The notes below the pieces were generated by a model. That model was given only the letters and a program-made list of their open reading frames with translations, did no database searches and had not been told where the DNA came from. Below, one piece after another: positions 41,375-54,000 of a stretch of 64,000 nt of DNA (position 1 is its first letter; every line of letters starts with the position of its first letter). Position numbers and translations under genes: made by a program. The stretch is from Leishmania mexicana MHOM/GT/2001/U1103 (lineage: Eukaryota > Euglenozoa > Kinetoplastea > Trypanosomatida > Trypanosomatidae): contig NC_018337.1 of assembly GCF_000234665.1 (NCBI RefSeq), forward strand, positions 954,222-1,018,221, in the 5' to 3' direction.

Positions 41375-41644
41375 ATGTCTGCCGAGGAGTTTGAGCGTTA
41401 CAAAAAGTTGGTCTCCAACCTGCAGTCGAACCTGTCGATTCCGGAGAAGATCGAGATGTACGGCCTGTGGTGTGTGGCGACTCAGGACAAGTGCACACAG
41501 AAACAGCCGTCCCGTGCCAACCTGGTAAGGTACAGCAAATGGGCTGCGTGGAAGAAGTACGAGCACCTTGGTCAGAAAAAGGCCCGCGAGCTCTTTGTTG
41601 AGAAGGCAAAGACTATCGTAAACAAATACCCATCCAGGTTGTGA
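41375..41644 (+). CDS. ACBP: Acyl-CoA binding protein, 89 aa
   Basis: This small cytosolic four-helix protein has the family's usual length (86-92 residues). It starts MSAEEFERYKKLVSNLQ. Recognisable landmarks are YGLWCVAT (family consensus YGxYKQAT), a Q-P-S turn for the R-P-G turn, SKWAAW (family AKWDAW) and the C-terminal helix ending NKYPSRL. ACBP carries medium- to long-chain acyl-CoA esters; the T. brucei protein supplies myristoyl-CoA for GPI anchor remodelling. Some ligand-contact positions differ from the animal consensus: where animal ACBP has Y-K this one has W-C, and the later Tyr is Phe. The start ATG is preceded by an A-rich stretch, as is common for highly expressed genes. It lies between AP-3 mu and RUVBL2. 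Confidence 0.93.
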   Translation: MSAEEFERYKKLVSNLQSNLSIPEKIEMYGLWCVATQDKCTQKQPSRANLVRYSKWAAWKKYEHLGQKKARELFVEKAKTIVNKYPSRL

Positions 41645-43185
41645 TGGTGTGACCACGGAGGGGAAACACGTGAGCGTGCGAGGGAGAAGAGTCCTCTCTT
41701 CGCTGCCTTTTTTTCCTTCCCTCTCTTTGCCTGCAGTCAGGTACATGCTTAACGGCTAAAGTCTAACATCCGGACACCTCTATCGAGGCACGAAGACGAC
41801 TGCTGCTACGATGGCGAATGGCGCTCCAGCGCTTCCTTGGAGAGCTCAGACGGTCGCTAAGAGTACTGCTGACTCTGTGAACGGGACGCGTGGCGGTGGC
41901 GGACGGCTTTGATCCGTGCGCGCCATTCTGCAGTCCGCCTTTCTCTGTATTTTTTTTTTCTTTTATGCCTTTACCGTGTGCCTGCCCCAGGACAGTCCTG
42001 CTGAGGTGAACCGTTCGATCCACCCCGAGCATGCATTTTGTTTTCCGCGTTACGAGCATGAGCGTAGTCTTTGGAGAATTCTCAGGACTGCCTGCTTTCA
42101 TCACTCCCGTGGAGTTTCTAAGGCTCTTTTCAGAGTGCCGCAGAGCCGTAGAGCGCAGTCGTGCGTTGCTTGGGGGATTGGACTGTAGGTTTGTGCCAGC
42201 GATCGATGATGCTCGCATTCTTTGCGCTCGTCATCGCCCTTTTTTTTCTTGTTCACCTCAGAGGCGTAGCACCTGCTGCAAGTGGAGCGCGGCGTGCATA
42301 CGCGTATGCACGTGCATAGGGACGCCCAGCGGGCAGCACCTTCGCGTTATTGACACCCCCTGGATCTGCGACGGACTCGCTCCCGGGGGTATTAGAGAGG
42401 TCTGAGAAGAGGAGCCCCCAATGCTATTGGCAACCATTACCAAAAGCCCTCTAGGCCCGTTTCCGGGCTTCTTTCAGTCTAATTTTTTTTTCGCGGGAGC
42501 CGCATTTCCGATACTTCTGTGCGTATGCCGAGCGGCGCACGCGCTGCTGTGTTCTCGTGGAATACCGTCGCAGCGGTGGTGAAGCCCCACAGCAGCTGTA
42601 ACACAGGAAGAGGCTCCAGCCAAAGGCGGCGGCATAACCCGTTCCCATCCGTGGCATGGACAGAGGAAAGGGGCTATTCGAAACGAAAAAAGAAAAAAAT
42701 GCCCCCAAAAGTGGATGCAAAGCGTTGTCAGCTGCTACGCCACACGGATCCTTCGCTTGGGAGGGGGCATGCAGCTGTGCAGTCATCCGCCGCCACTATT
42801 CGTTTATTTTGTGTTGTCGCTCGTTTAAATTTCGTTGCTCGTTTGTGTGCTTGTGTGGCTCCTTCATTGCATCTTCTTCGTTTTCTTTTTTTTCCACGGC
42901 CGCGGCCCCCGTCCTCTTTCTCTCTCTGTCGCAGAACGCGGCGTACGAGGACAGGTGGGGGAGGCGGCAGGGTACATACGCGCAAAGGAAAACGAAGAAC
43001 AAAAAAAATAGGATACCACCCCCGCTTTGACCAACGCACGGATGCGAACACAGAGGAGAGGAGGTGCTTGCGTGTGCGCGTGTGTTGAGGAAGCGGGCAA
43101 GGGGCAAAAAGGTGGGGGGAGGGGGGAAGAGGATATCTCGGCTACCTGCGGCGCTTGACTTGTTCTCCTTAAGGCTGCGTTTCAG

Positions 43186-44062
43186 AGAAGGCCACCGCTG
43201 ATAATCCCGCCCGCCACCGTGCGTGATATCTCAGCGCCCCGTGCCCACTCTTTAGGGGGAGGAGCCAAGCAGCCTGCAGGCCCGCCCTCGGGTACGGCTG
43301 GCGGGGGACCCGTGGTGTCGGCAGGACAGGTGTGGGGCTGGCGCTGTGCCGAAGAGACTTGCGGGCATGATGATGCTTGTGCGAAGTCACTACGAGTGGT
43401 GTCGACGGCTCAGCGAATATACGCGTCCACCCACTGTTTTTTTTGTGCGTAGGCTGCGCGATGTGGTGAATGTGGGCCCGGTTCCGTGGCAATGCTTCGA
43501 TGAATGTCTGCATTGTGCAAGAGACGCATGTCACCCCAGAAGACCTGCGAGGCATTTGATCTGCCGGGTTTGGAGGGTTCCGGCGCAGCAAGAAAAAAGC
43601 GGCACGGCACTGGCGTCTCGGTGCTTACGCAATAGGGCATATGCACAGGTGTGGGGTCGATTACTTCATGTGAAGAGTCGCCATACCGTATTTGCGGGAT
43701 GCAGCGGCTTCAGGTGACTGTGGGAGCGGCGTGGCATGCAGGCAGAGCACAGGGTGTCACAGGACCCTGACCTGCGGCTGGCCGGCATCGTCCCTGAGGT
43801 CGTCCGGCATTGACGGATGCCACCGCCTGTTACGTACACGACTGACGCCACTGCCTCTGTCCTGAAGGCGCGACCCTGGACGCTGCCCGTGTTGACCGAG
43901 GCATGCGGCCCGCCCGGGTCCGTGTGGCGCCCACCGCGCAGCACGTACCCGAGGAAGGGACGAGCAAGGAGAGGATGCGCCGGTACGACGCATGGGGCCC
44001 GATGGAACGGCAGGCAGTGCGTCCATGGCGACCAGGATGTAGCCGTGGTGCAACAGAGGCGT
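43186..44062 (+). repeat. SIDER-like retroposon remnant(s), plus orientation
   Basis: GC-rich non-coding DNA differs from the flanking T-rich UTR. Landmarks GCGTGATATCTCAG, GTGCCCACTCTTTAGG, GAGCCAAGCAGCC and CGTGGTGTCGGCAGG recur, diverged and in the same order, in the inverted segment at 5820-6330. A second GC-rich block at 43750-44060 (around GGTCGTCCGGCATTGACGG) could be the other half of the element or a second copy. Its position in a probable 3' UTR fits SIDER elements, some of which destabilise mRNAs in Leishmania. The boundaries and the family call are tentative. Confidence 0.42.
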
Positions 44063-45110
44063 GTGAGCTGTTGGTGCATGCTTATATTTTTACTAGCTTT
44101 GTTCGGCGCAGGGAGAGCATGTTACAAGAAAAAAAAGCGCATTATAAGGCTCACCAGGAGAGAATTGGGTTTCTCTTTGAAGCGCGAGTGGCATCTCTGC
44201 TCTCTTCACTGGACGGCGCCGTGAGGAGAATGGAGGACGTTCCCCTGCAGGCACCGCATGCCCTCTCTCCTGAACGGAACCAACAAAAAAGTGGGGAGAA
44301 GTTTCTACTCTCCCCCGCCGTCTGTGCTGCTCTGCCGTATGACACATATATATATATATCTACTGTATTTGATTTCTTCTTCCACTCTCTTTCTCTTGTC
44401 GATGTGCATGTTGCGTCTAACCCGCACTTGGCTGCGCTTTGTTTGTGTGCTTTGTGCTGATTTTGGTTCTCTTTTTTTTCGACTCGCCCCATGCCGCCGA
44501 CGCGTGCCTCTTTTTCGTGTGCGCCTGTTCCCTCCATCCGCCTCTACGAAACGCCGTCATAGTCGCACACACACACAGGCACACAAAAGCGCACGCACAG
44601 GAACAGCTGCAACTTCCATTGGTACAGCGATTTCTCATTCAAGCAAGCAAGAGCAAGCGAGCGAGCGAGCGCGAGAGATTGTCTGCAGCGGCACAGAAAT
44701 CGTGCGTCTGTAGACACGATTCGCCATTGCCCAGCACCTGCACATACTTTACCATCATACACACAGACACAAAGTTGATAGATACCTTGTTTGGTGTGAT
44801 CTATATTTTTTTTTTCCGTGGTTTCCTTTTCTGTCAAATATATAATTATTTTCCATCTCTCCGTTGTTTTGTATTCGAGGGAGATTGCTCTTCCATTCTT
44901 TTCTCTCTTGTGTTGCCTTCCTCTTCCCCGCTCCCCGCGACGCAGCGCGCGCTCTCGCTTTCCCTATCCACGCGCGGGAACGAATAGTCGTACTTCGCGG
45001 ACTCTTTTCTCACCGCTGCTCGCATTGGCGGAACTCTTTCCCGACGTATTTCTTGGAGTGCAGACAGGACAACTTCGAAGACACTACGCGCACTCGATAG
45101 GCGCCAGCGC

Positions 45111-45134
45111 TTTTTTTCCCCCTCTTTGGTTTAG
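45111..45134 (+). promoter_or_regulatory. Candidate spliced-leader acceptor for RUVBL2
   Basis: A T/C tract at 45111-45132 (seven T, then CCC, CCTCTTTGG, TTT) is followed by AG at 45133-45134. The 5' UTR would be 30 nt to the ATG at 45165. Confidence 0.55.
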
Positions 45135-46616
<1,482 letters not shown>

Positions 46617-47622
46617 GTCGCGTGCGTGTTTGCATGTACGTGTACTGGTCCTCAATGCGAACAAGGCGGCGACCGTGAAGAGACTGCGGTGGCGTTAGGG
46701 GACCTGGTCGAGATGACACCGATGGCACGTTTTTCGTTTCCATGGCGCTGTTTGCTCTTCGTGCCGCTCGGAACGTCTCAGGTGTCCACATGGTACGCGC
46801 GAGGGTTGCCCCCTCCCACCCTTTATCTTGTGCATGAACACCTTGTCACGGTGCACATATATATCTTGTTTCGCTTGTCCCACGTGTCTGTAACGACATC
46901 ACATAACACAGCTCACAGCCCAAGCGCGGCAGATGACTGGTAAGAGAGAAGGACGACCATGATGGGCCTGAATGCTCGTGGCTTCTTGTGTGTGTGCGAG
47001 GAAGACGGGTGGGGGGCGTGCGAGGGAAGTGCACCCTTCGCTCGATGTGCATTGAGGAAGACGAAGAGGTGAGGGAAAGCGAGGTGGGAGAGGAAGGGGG
47101 GGGGCAGGTGTTGACCTCAAGGAAGGGGATGCGCTAGCGCGCTCGTCATCTTTGCGTCGCGACTCCTGTTCTCTCTCTTCTTGTCCTCACCCTCTGCATA
47201 TCCTCTCCTTGTAAATGGGAATCGTTCACGAAGGAACATGTTTCGGTATCATATGTCTTGTACCCTACGCGCGCGCACTCCTCAGCCACTTGGGCTTACT
47301 TTCACTTCGGGGGGAGGGGCATCGGCCTGCATGGATGTGCTTCGTACATATGGCGATTCTTTTCCTCTCTTCAACAGTGTTCGTTTGACCGTGGTCTCAC
47401 TTGCTCTTTCCCTTCTCTCCTCTTCGAGTTTCCGCGACGCCGCGCATTGTTGATATATATGTATGTATGTATGTGTGTGTGTGCGTCGATGGCATATGTG
47501 CACAGGCAGCTGCAGGCGCACCATCACGCCGACACGCGTCTGGCAGCTAGCCAAAGCTCTGCGGGGCGCACTAGATTATCGCACCCGTATTTCTATTGAC
47601 GTGCTTTGGTGACTGCTACGGG
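46617..47622 (+). other. Intergenic/UTR DNA, 1.0 kb
   Basis: Mixed-composition spacer with a G-rich stretch at 47085-47104 and a TATG/GT run at 47455-47482. No gene is seen. Confidence 0.6.
47401..47428 (+). promoter_or_regulatory. Candidate spliced-leader acceptor for the SUV3-like gene
   Basis: A C/T tract at 47401-47425 is followed by the first AG at 47427-47428, giving a 5' UTR of about 194 nt to the ATG at 47623. Confidence 0.4.
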
Positions 47623-49686
47623 ATGGTCTGGCGACGGCCAATTGCCGCCGTTGGCGTCTCGTGGCCACTCGCGTCGCCGGCGAGTCTTCGCCTTGTTCGC
47701 GCGGCTTCGCCATCGCCTTCGACGTCTGCGCGGCAGCATCAACTGCACAATGTCTGTGACGCCATCTACCGCAGCGGCACGGCGAGGGAGGCTCTTCGCC
47801 AGGCGATACACGAGCCGTCGCACGAGAGTGCCCTCCGCTTGCTTGAAGAGTTTGAGAAGGATCCCGGCGTCTGGCGGGACGAGGCGTGGGCCACCGCTTT
47901 CCTAAACGCTTCCTCGCACCTGTCACGCCAGATGGACCTCTTGCTTGTCCGCTTCACGCAGTGGCACACAGTGCGCAAGGCGCCGACCAAGGTTGCCATG
48001 CACAGGCCATGGGACTGGTATCCGCAAGCGCGTCTCATGCGCCGACGCTTTATCTTCCACTACGGCCCCACGAACAGCGGCAAGACGCACGCCGCTCTAG
48101 AGGCACTGATGCAGGCACGCAGCGGCGTCTACTGCGCTCCTCTCAAGGCGCTGGCCGCACAGGTGTGGCACCGCGTGAAGGAACGCGTGCCGTGCGACCT
48201 GCTCATCGGCGACGAGCGCGTGTTTGGCGGAGCGGCGGAGCACGTCTCATGCACGGTAGAGATGACTCCGGTGGACTTGCCGGTGGACGTCGGGGTCGTG
48301 GACGAGATTCAGATGATGGCGGATCGCGACCGCGGGTGGGCCTGGACACGCGCGCTCCTTGGCCTGCCCGCGCGCGAGATTCACCTCTGCGGTGAGGCTC
48401 GGGCATTGCCGCTCATCCAGAATCTGCTCTATGCCACCCACGAGCGGAAGAACTTGTCAACAGTGGAGCACAAACGTCTCGTGCCGCTGGTGGTTTCCCC
48501 GAGCCTTTGCTCTAGACTGCGGCTGGAGACAGTGGAGAACGGCGACTGCTTCGTCTGCTTTTCTAAGAAGCAAGTACTGGACCTGCAGGATAACCTAAAC
48601 CGTCTTCCCGGCGTGACGAGCTCCGCCATCTACGGCGCCATGCCATTCCAGGTGCGAGAGGCTGAGGCTGCACGGTTCAATCGCGGTGTTACCGAGTACA
48701 TCAACGCTTTCGCTTCCTGCAGCGCCAACGCAAAAAACAACGCAGCTGACTGCAGTACCACGTCGCCGCGAGGCACTCAGCCTCGTGAGTCATCGCCGGA
48801 AACGGCGACGCCCACAAAGCACGTTCTCGTCTCCACGGATGCCATTGCCTACGGTCTGAACATGAATATCGAGCGCGTGGTTTTCACGACACTGCGCAAG
48901 TTTGATGGCAAGGGCATGGTCGAGCTGCCTGCCGCAACTGTCCAGCAAATTGCAGGGCGCTCCGGCCGCTTCGGCCTCACTCGACAGCATACTGTGGGCC
49001 GCTGCACCGTGCTGCACGAGTGCGACATGACAGCGTTTAGTGTCGCCATGTCCACGCAGCTGGAGCCGCTTGCAAAGGCAGGGTTGCTGCCCACAGGCGA
49101 CATTCTTCAGCTGTTTGCCGAGCTGGAGTCTGCCAAGGCGCGCAAGGCGGGTAAGCCAACTTTGGGTCCAAGTGACGGATCATTTTTTGAACTGATGTCG
49201 AGGTTTGCCGCCTCGTGCGCGGGGTCGCAGAACTTTTTCCCCTGTGATATCCATCGCTCTCTGCTGCGACTGGCTGAGCTCCTCGAACCGGTGCGCGACC
49301 TTTCCTTGACGGATCGCATTGTGTTTTGTTATTTGCCGCTAAGTGACACGAGCGCTGCGTCGCTGCAGCTGATTGTGGCCTACGCCACCGACCACGCCGC
49401 AGGGAAGCCCGTGCCCTTGCGGTTTGACGCTTGGTGCGCGGAGCTGATGCAGCGGGCGGAACGAGAGGAAACGTGTGGTGTGGGAGCCGCACCTCCGCAC
49501 CAGAGGCAGCAGCCGCAGCTCTCCGTGAGAGACCTGGCCACCGAGCTGGAGCGGTGCTTTCGACAGGCGGAGATGTACTGCTGGCTCTCCTGGCGTTTCG
49601 GCAAGACATTTGTGGAGCGCGAGAGGGGCCTCGAGTTGAAGGCCTCCATCACCGCTGCCTTGACACGGCTGAACGGGTCTGCGTGA
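47623..49686 (+). CDS. SUV3: Mitochondrial SUV3-like ATP-dependent RNA helicase, 687 aa
   Basis: The frame opens at a TTG (47596); the first ATG is 47623. The N-terminus (MVWRRPIAAVGVSWPLASP) is Arg/Ser/Ala-rich without acidic residues, a good mitochondrial presequence. Motif I is GPTNSGKT at residues 148-155 and motif II is DEIQ at 227-230. HLCGE follows as motif III, then STDAIAYGLNM and QIAGRSGRFG as motifs V and VI. The atypical GPTNSGKT and DEIQ motifs are diagnostic of SUV3. A low-complexity insertion near 370-405 separates the RecA-like lobes. The C-terminal part contains the family's helical region. SUV3 unwinds RNA for 3'-5' decay in the mitochondrial degradosome; in T. brucei it pairs with the RNase DSS1. 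Human SUV3 has 786 residues, so the length is in range. Confidence 0.95.
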   Translation: MVWRRPIAAVGVSWPLASPASLRLVRAASPSPSTSARQHQLHNVCDAIYRSGTAREALRQAIHEPSHESALRLLEEFEKDPGVWRDEAWATAFLNASSHLSRQMDLLLVRFTQWHTVRKAPTKVAMHRPWDWYPQARLMRRRFIFHYGPTNSGKTHAALEALMQARSGVYCAPLKALAAQVWHRVKERVPCDLLIGDERVFGGAAEHVSCTVEMTPVDLPVDVGVVDEIQMMADRDRGWAWTRALLGLPAREIHLCGEARALPLIQNLLYATHERKNLSTVEHKRLVPLVVSPSLCSRLRLETVENGDCFVCFSKKQVLDLQDNLNRLPGVTSSAIYGAMPFQVREAEAARFNRGVTEYINAFASCSANAKNNAADCSTTSPRGTQPRESSPETATPTKHVLVSTDAIAYGLNMNIERVVFTTLRKFDGKGMVELPAATVQQIAGRSGRFGLTRQHTVGRCTVLHECDMTAFSVAMSTQLEPLAKAGLLPTGDILQLFAELESAKARKAGKPTLGPSDGSFFELMSRFAASCAGSQNFFPCDIHRSLLRLAELLEPVRDLSLTDRIVFCYLPLSDTSAASLQLIVAYATDHAAGKPVPLRFDAWCAELMQRAEREETCGVGAAPPHQRQQPQLSVRDLATELERCFRQAEMYCWLSWRFGKTFVERERGLELKASITAALTRLNGSA

Positions 49687-51011
49687 GGTTAGGACTGGAG
49701 GCGCACTCTCTTCACCTCTCCCTCGTCTTTGTCTTGGCGGGAAAAAGAAAATGAGGTCGTGGTTGTGTGGCAGGTGCCCTGCCCCCACCGCTCCCCATGT
49801 GATCAAGATGCGCAAGACAGAGGGAGGCGGAGGCTCCCGTATCCCCTCCCACGGCTCCCGTCTGACTGTGAAACCTGCCTCTTATTTGCGCAGCCATCAG
49901 GGCTGAACAACACATCTTCTCTGCTCACATGCGCGCATGCCACTTGCACGTCCCCCCAAAAATAACAGCAACCCAGCAGCCGTGGCAGCGAACAGACGAG
50001 CACACGAAAAGAAGAAAGCGAGCCGGCTGGCAAAAAAAGGATGTGTCATTGCTGTGCGCCTTTCGACTAATAGACACTGGACTTGGAGCACCTGTGCGGC
50101 ACCCACGGCCCACGCGCGCCGTTGCGTTCCCTGTGCAACTCCGTGGCATTATCGTCTGTACCCCCCCCCTCCGTAGGATGACGACGTCGCAGATTACAGG
50201 GGCAGACAACGGGTGCGGACTCGATCCCATTCAGTGACCTGTCCAAACGCACGCGCACCATCTGCGTCACTCTACTAAACGTATCACCCCACTTCCTTTC
50301 TCTTGCGTCATCCTCGGTCTCATTGCTCTTGTTCCTGGTCTCAGCTTGCGTTTTGCGTCTCGGCAGGTCTGCCTACCCGGTCTGTAAGCCACCCGACAAC
50401 GCCTGTGAGGCGCCTTGATAGTGCGCTCCGTCTTTGCTGTATGGCTTGCGTTATTTGCTGTGTGCTACTTCGTTGCTCCTCACCACATCACGAAGCCCGC
50501 GTCTCTGCCTCTGTGTTTGGCGCATGTCTCTTTTTTTGTTGTGTGCGGTTTCTGGCTTCCCCTCTTCCTCCCTCCCCGACACACACACGCACACACGCGC
50601 GCAGGCACACACCGTATGCTGAACTCTTCATGGTTCGCTCCTGCATAGGTAATATATATATATATATGTATGTATTGTTTTATTTGTGCCTGCGTGCTCT
50701 GCTCTGCCATTTTTTCTCCTCGCTCTCTCTGCGTCCGACCTGTGGTTCTGGCGCGTGCGTGTGTTTTGGGTCTCTCTGCCCCCCTTCTCCCTCTCTCTTT
50801 GCCTTTCACGGATTCTCCTCCGATCCGCTTCAAAGTCTCCCTGCTCATCCTCTTATCCGCTCTTGATGCGGTGGTGTTGTCCCGACCCCTCCGCACTCAA
50901 TGATTCCGCCCGTTATGCTGACTCGTCTTCTCACCCCTCCCTTCCCCATCTCCTCGATAGTTGCATTTCGTTCGAGGTTATTCGTCTTCGGCGGAAGACA
51001 GAACGTGAACG
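49687..51011 (+). other. Intergenic/UTR DNA, 1.3 kb
   Basis: Spacer with a C run at 50161-50170, CA/GC-type runs at 50578-50612 and an AT run at 50652-50668. Short open frames here are low complexity. No gene is seen. Confidence 0.6.
50922..50960 (+). promoter_or_regulatory. Candidate spliced-leader acceptor for the P4-ATPase gene
   Basis: A C/T tract at 50922-50954 ends in CTCGATAG, with the first AG at 50959-50960. The 5' UTR would be 51 nt to the ATG at 51012. Confidence 0.55.
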
Positions 51012-54000
51012 ATGCGAAAGTGGGTGCAACAGCGGTTTGCCAAGCCGGCGAAGGACCGCTCTTGCGAACAGCGCACGATTCAGCTCGGTGACCCGCATGG
51101 CCGCACCAACTTCTGCGACAACCGCATCTACAGCTCTCGGTACAACATCTTTACTTTTCTGCCGCTGAACCTGTGGGAGCAGTTTCACCGCCCCATCAAC
51201 ATTTACTTTGTGTTGGTCGTGGCGCTGCAGTTCATTCCCTCTGTGGCGCCAGTCAGCCCCCTCACGACCATCTTCCCCATCACCGTCGCATTCCTCGTCA
51301 ACACCGTGAAGGAGGGCATCGACGACCTGCGCCGCCATCGGCAGGATGTTGAGGTGAACGAGCGCGTGTACCAGCGCGTGCGGCCCGGCACACTAAAGTT
51401 GGAGGATGTGATGAGCGCCGACATCCGTGTCGGCGACGTTCTCATTCTGCATCCCTTTGAGGTTGTACCGAGCGATGTGGTGATTCTGCTGACCTCGCAT
51501 GACGGCGGCAGCGCATACATTACAACAGAGTCGCTTGACGGTGAGACCGGCTGGAAGCAGCGGTTTGCGATCATGCATCAACTATTCAGGTACTCCCAGG
51601 CCGCCGCCTCGCCCGTGCCGTCTCTGTCGCATTGTGATGGCCCGACCTTCAGGGCGACAGCAGCGCCTGACAGCGACGCAGCCGGCGTGCACGCCTCGAC
51701 AGAAAAGACAATGGGGGAGTTCACAGATGCTCAGGTATGGGACTCGCGGCGCTGCTGTGGCACAGCCGAGGATCACCAATTGCACTGCCTCCGGTACGCC
51801 TTCTGCTCTCGCCTGGTGCTGTGCTCTGAGGGTCCGAATGCGCAGCTGCACTCATACCACGGAGCCGCCACGGTGCGTGCGCCGCGCAGCTCATCGCAGA
51901 CCTGGAGGGAGAGCTGGCCGTCGAGAAGCAGTATCGGTGGTACTGCCGGTGATGCGGTGAAAGCAGGAGGCGCGGCCCCAGAGTCGCCGCCTGGCTGCTG
52001 TTACGGGTCCTTTCCCGCTCCAGCGGCGCTGCCGATATCAGCGGACCTGGGCGAGGCATTTCCGTGCCATCTTCCGATGCCGGGGATGGTGCCGCTCCCT
52101 CTCCGCCAGCGCGCAACCCGTACGCCATACTCAAAGGTTGTAGACTCTTTTCCGTCTATTGTCGAAGAGCGCAGCCGTCTTCTGGAGTCAGATGGCCCAT
52201 CGCAGGCGAGTGCTCTGCCTCGCCAGTCCTCATCGGAGAGGCAGGCAGGCGCATACGACTACTTTGACGGCCCGGAGCAGACCCTCTCCGTTACCATCGA
52301 CAACGTTGTGTACTCGTCAAGTCGCATCGGCAACACGCACTTCGTCATCACCCTTGTCGTCTTCACTGGCCGTGAGACAAAGATGAGCATGACGCGCAAC
52401 GTGCTGCCGAGCAAGTGGGCCACGATTGACAACCGCTTCAACTACCTGACGGTGCTAATCTTTCTGGTGCAGTTCATCCTGGTGTCGACGTGCGCCTTTG
52501 TCTCCTGCTTGCATCTCAAGGCCCACGCCCCGCTCTGGTACCTCGGCGGCTCGGTAGACCCGGTGAAGGCCAGCGAGTACTTCCCCATCCTGCCGCTGCG
52601 GTACCTGATGATGCTGTCGCCGATGGTGCCACTCTCCTTCAAGGTGATGGTCGAGGTCTCAAAGGCGTACGTCAGCTACGTCATCCGTTGGGATGAAGAC
52701 ATGCGCACCGAGGTGGAGTCCGTGTCGGTAAACAACTCCGCCCTGGCCGAAGAGCTGGGGCAGGTTGAATACATCTTGTCTGACAAGACGGGGACACTCA
52801 CCGCGAACACCATGACCTTCCGTGCCTTGGCCACCGCCGACGACACCGTCTTCTCCGCAACCACCGAGGACTTTATAGAGTCGGACCTGCACCGCCCCCT
52901 GGCAGAGGTGGGCAAAGCCATCAAGGCAACGACGGTGCGTGGCCAGCACGAGGACTACTACCTCATGCTCAGTATGGTCTTCTGCAACACAATCGAGCCA
53001 ACGCTGTCACTGCAGTTTAGCGCGAACGGCAGCGTGGCTTACGGCGCTCGCAGCACCCGCAGCAGTGGAGTCAGCACAAACGGCAACGCGTCCTTCTCAA
53101 GTCGCTGGATGTCCTCATCACCGGATGAGGTGGCCCTCGTTGAGGGCGCTGAGCAGTGCGGCTTTCCTCTGCGTCAGCGCAGCCGCACCCACGGAACGGT
53201 TGGGCTCTGGGGCGAGGCTGGTGCGCTCCTGGAGGTGGAGGTGGTGCGCACGCTGCCCTTCAGCTCCGACCGCGGCATGATGAGCGTGCTAGTATGCTGC
53301 CCCGCTGTGGCCGTGAAAAGTGCAGAGGCGGAGGTCAGCGACACCGCCAACGAGGGTAGCGCTTTTTCACCCATGAGCTATGTGCTGCTGATCAAGGGTG
53401 CTGACGAAAAGGTGCTGCCGCGCTGCACGGACGCCTACAGCCGTTCCCACCGTGAGGACATCGCGAACCGCCTCGCCGGCTTCTCACGCGAAGGACTGCG
53501 CACGCTCGTGTACGGATACCGTATCGTGGCGGATGAGGAGGTCAAGGAGGCACTGCGCCGCTTCGCCGCGGTAGAGGCAGGCTTCGCCTCCGCTATAGTT
53601 CGCGAGGCGGAACTGCAGCACATTTACGCCCTGCTCGAGCACGACTTCACGTACTGCGGGATGACAGCGGTGAAGGACGAGCTGCAGGAAGGGGTGCCGC
53701 AGACGCTTACTCAGCTTCGCCATGCCAATATACGGGTGTGGATGCTGACGGGTGACAAGACAGAGACGGCAAAGCAGACGGCGGTCGCGTGCGGGCTGCT
53801 GACGTCCGCCGACCGCGTCATCACGCTCACGCCGCCCAACGAGGATCTGCTGACGCCGGAGGATCACCTGGCATATGTTTCGGAGAAGCTCTTCGAAATA
53901 AAGGGGCTCTTGGTGCAGGAGGGATCCGCGGCGGAGATGACGATGCTGACGCGCTGGCAGAAGGTGCGCGGGTGGTGCCGCCGCTTCTTCTTTGAACGCT

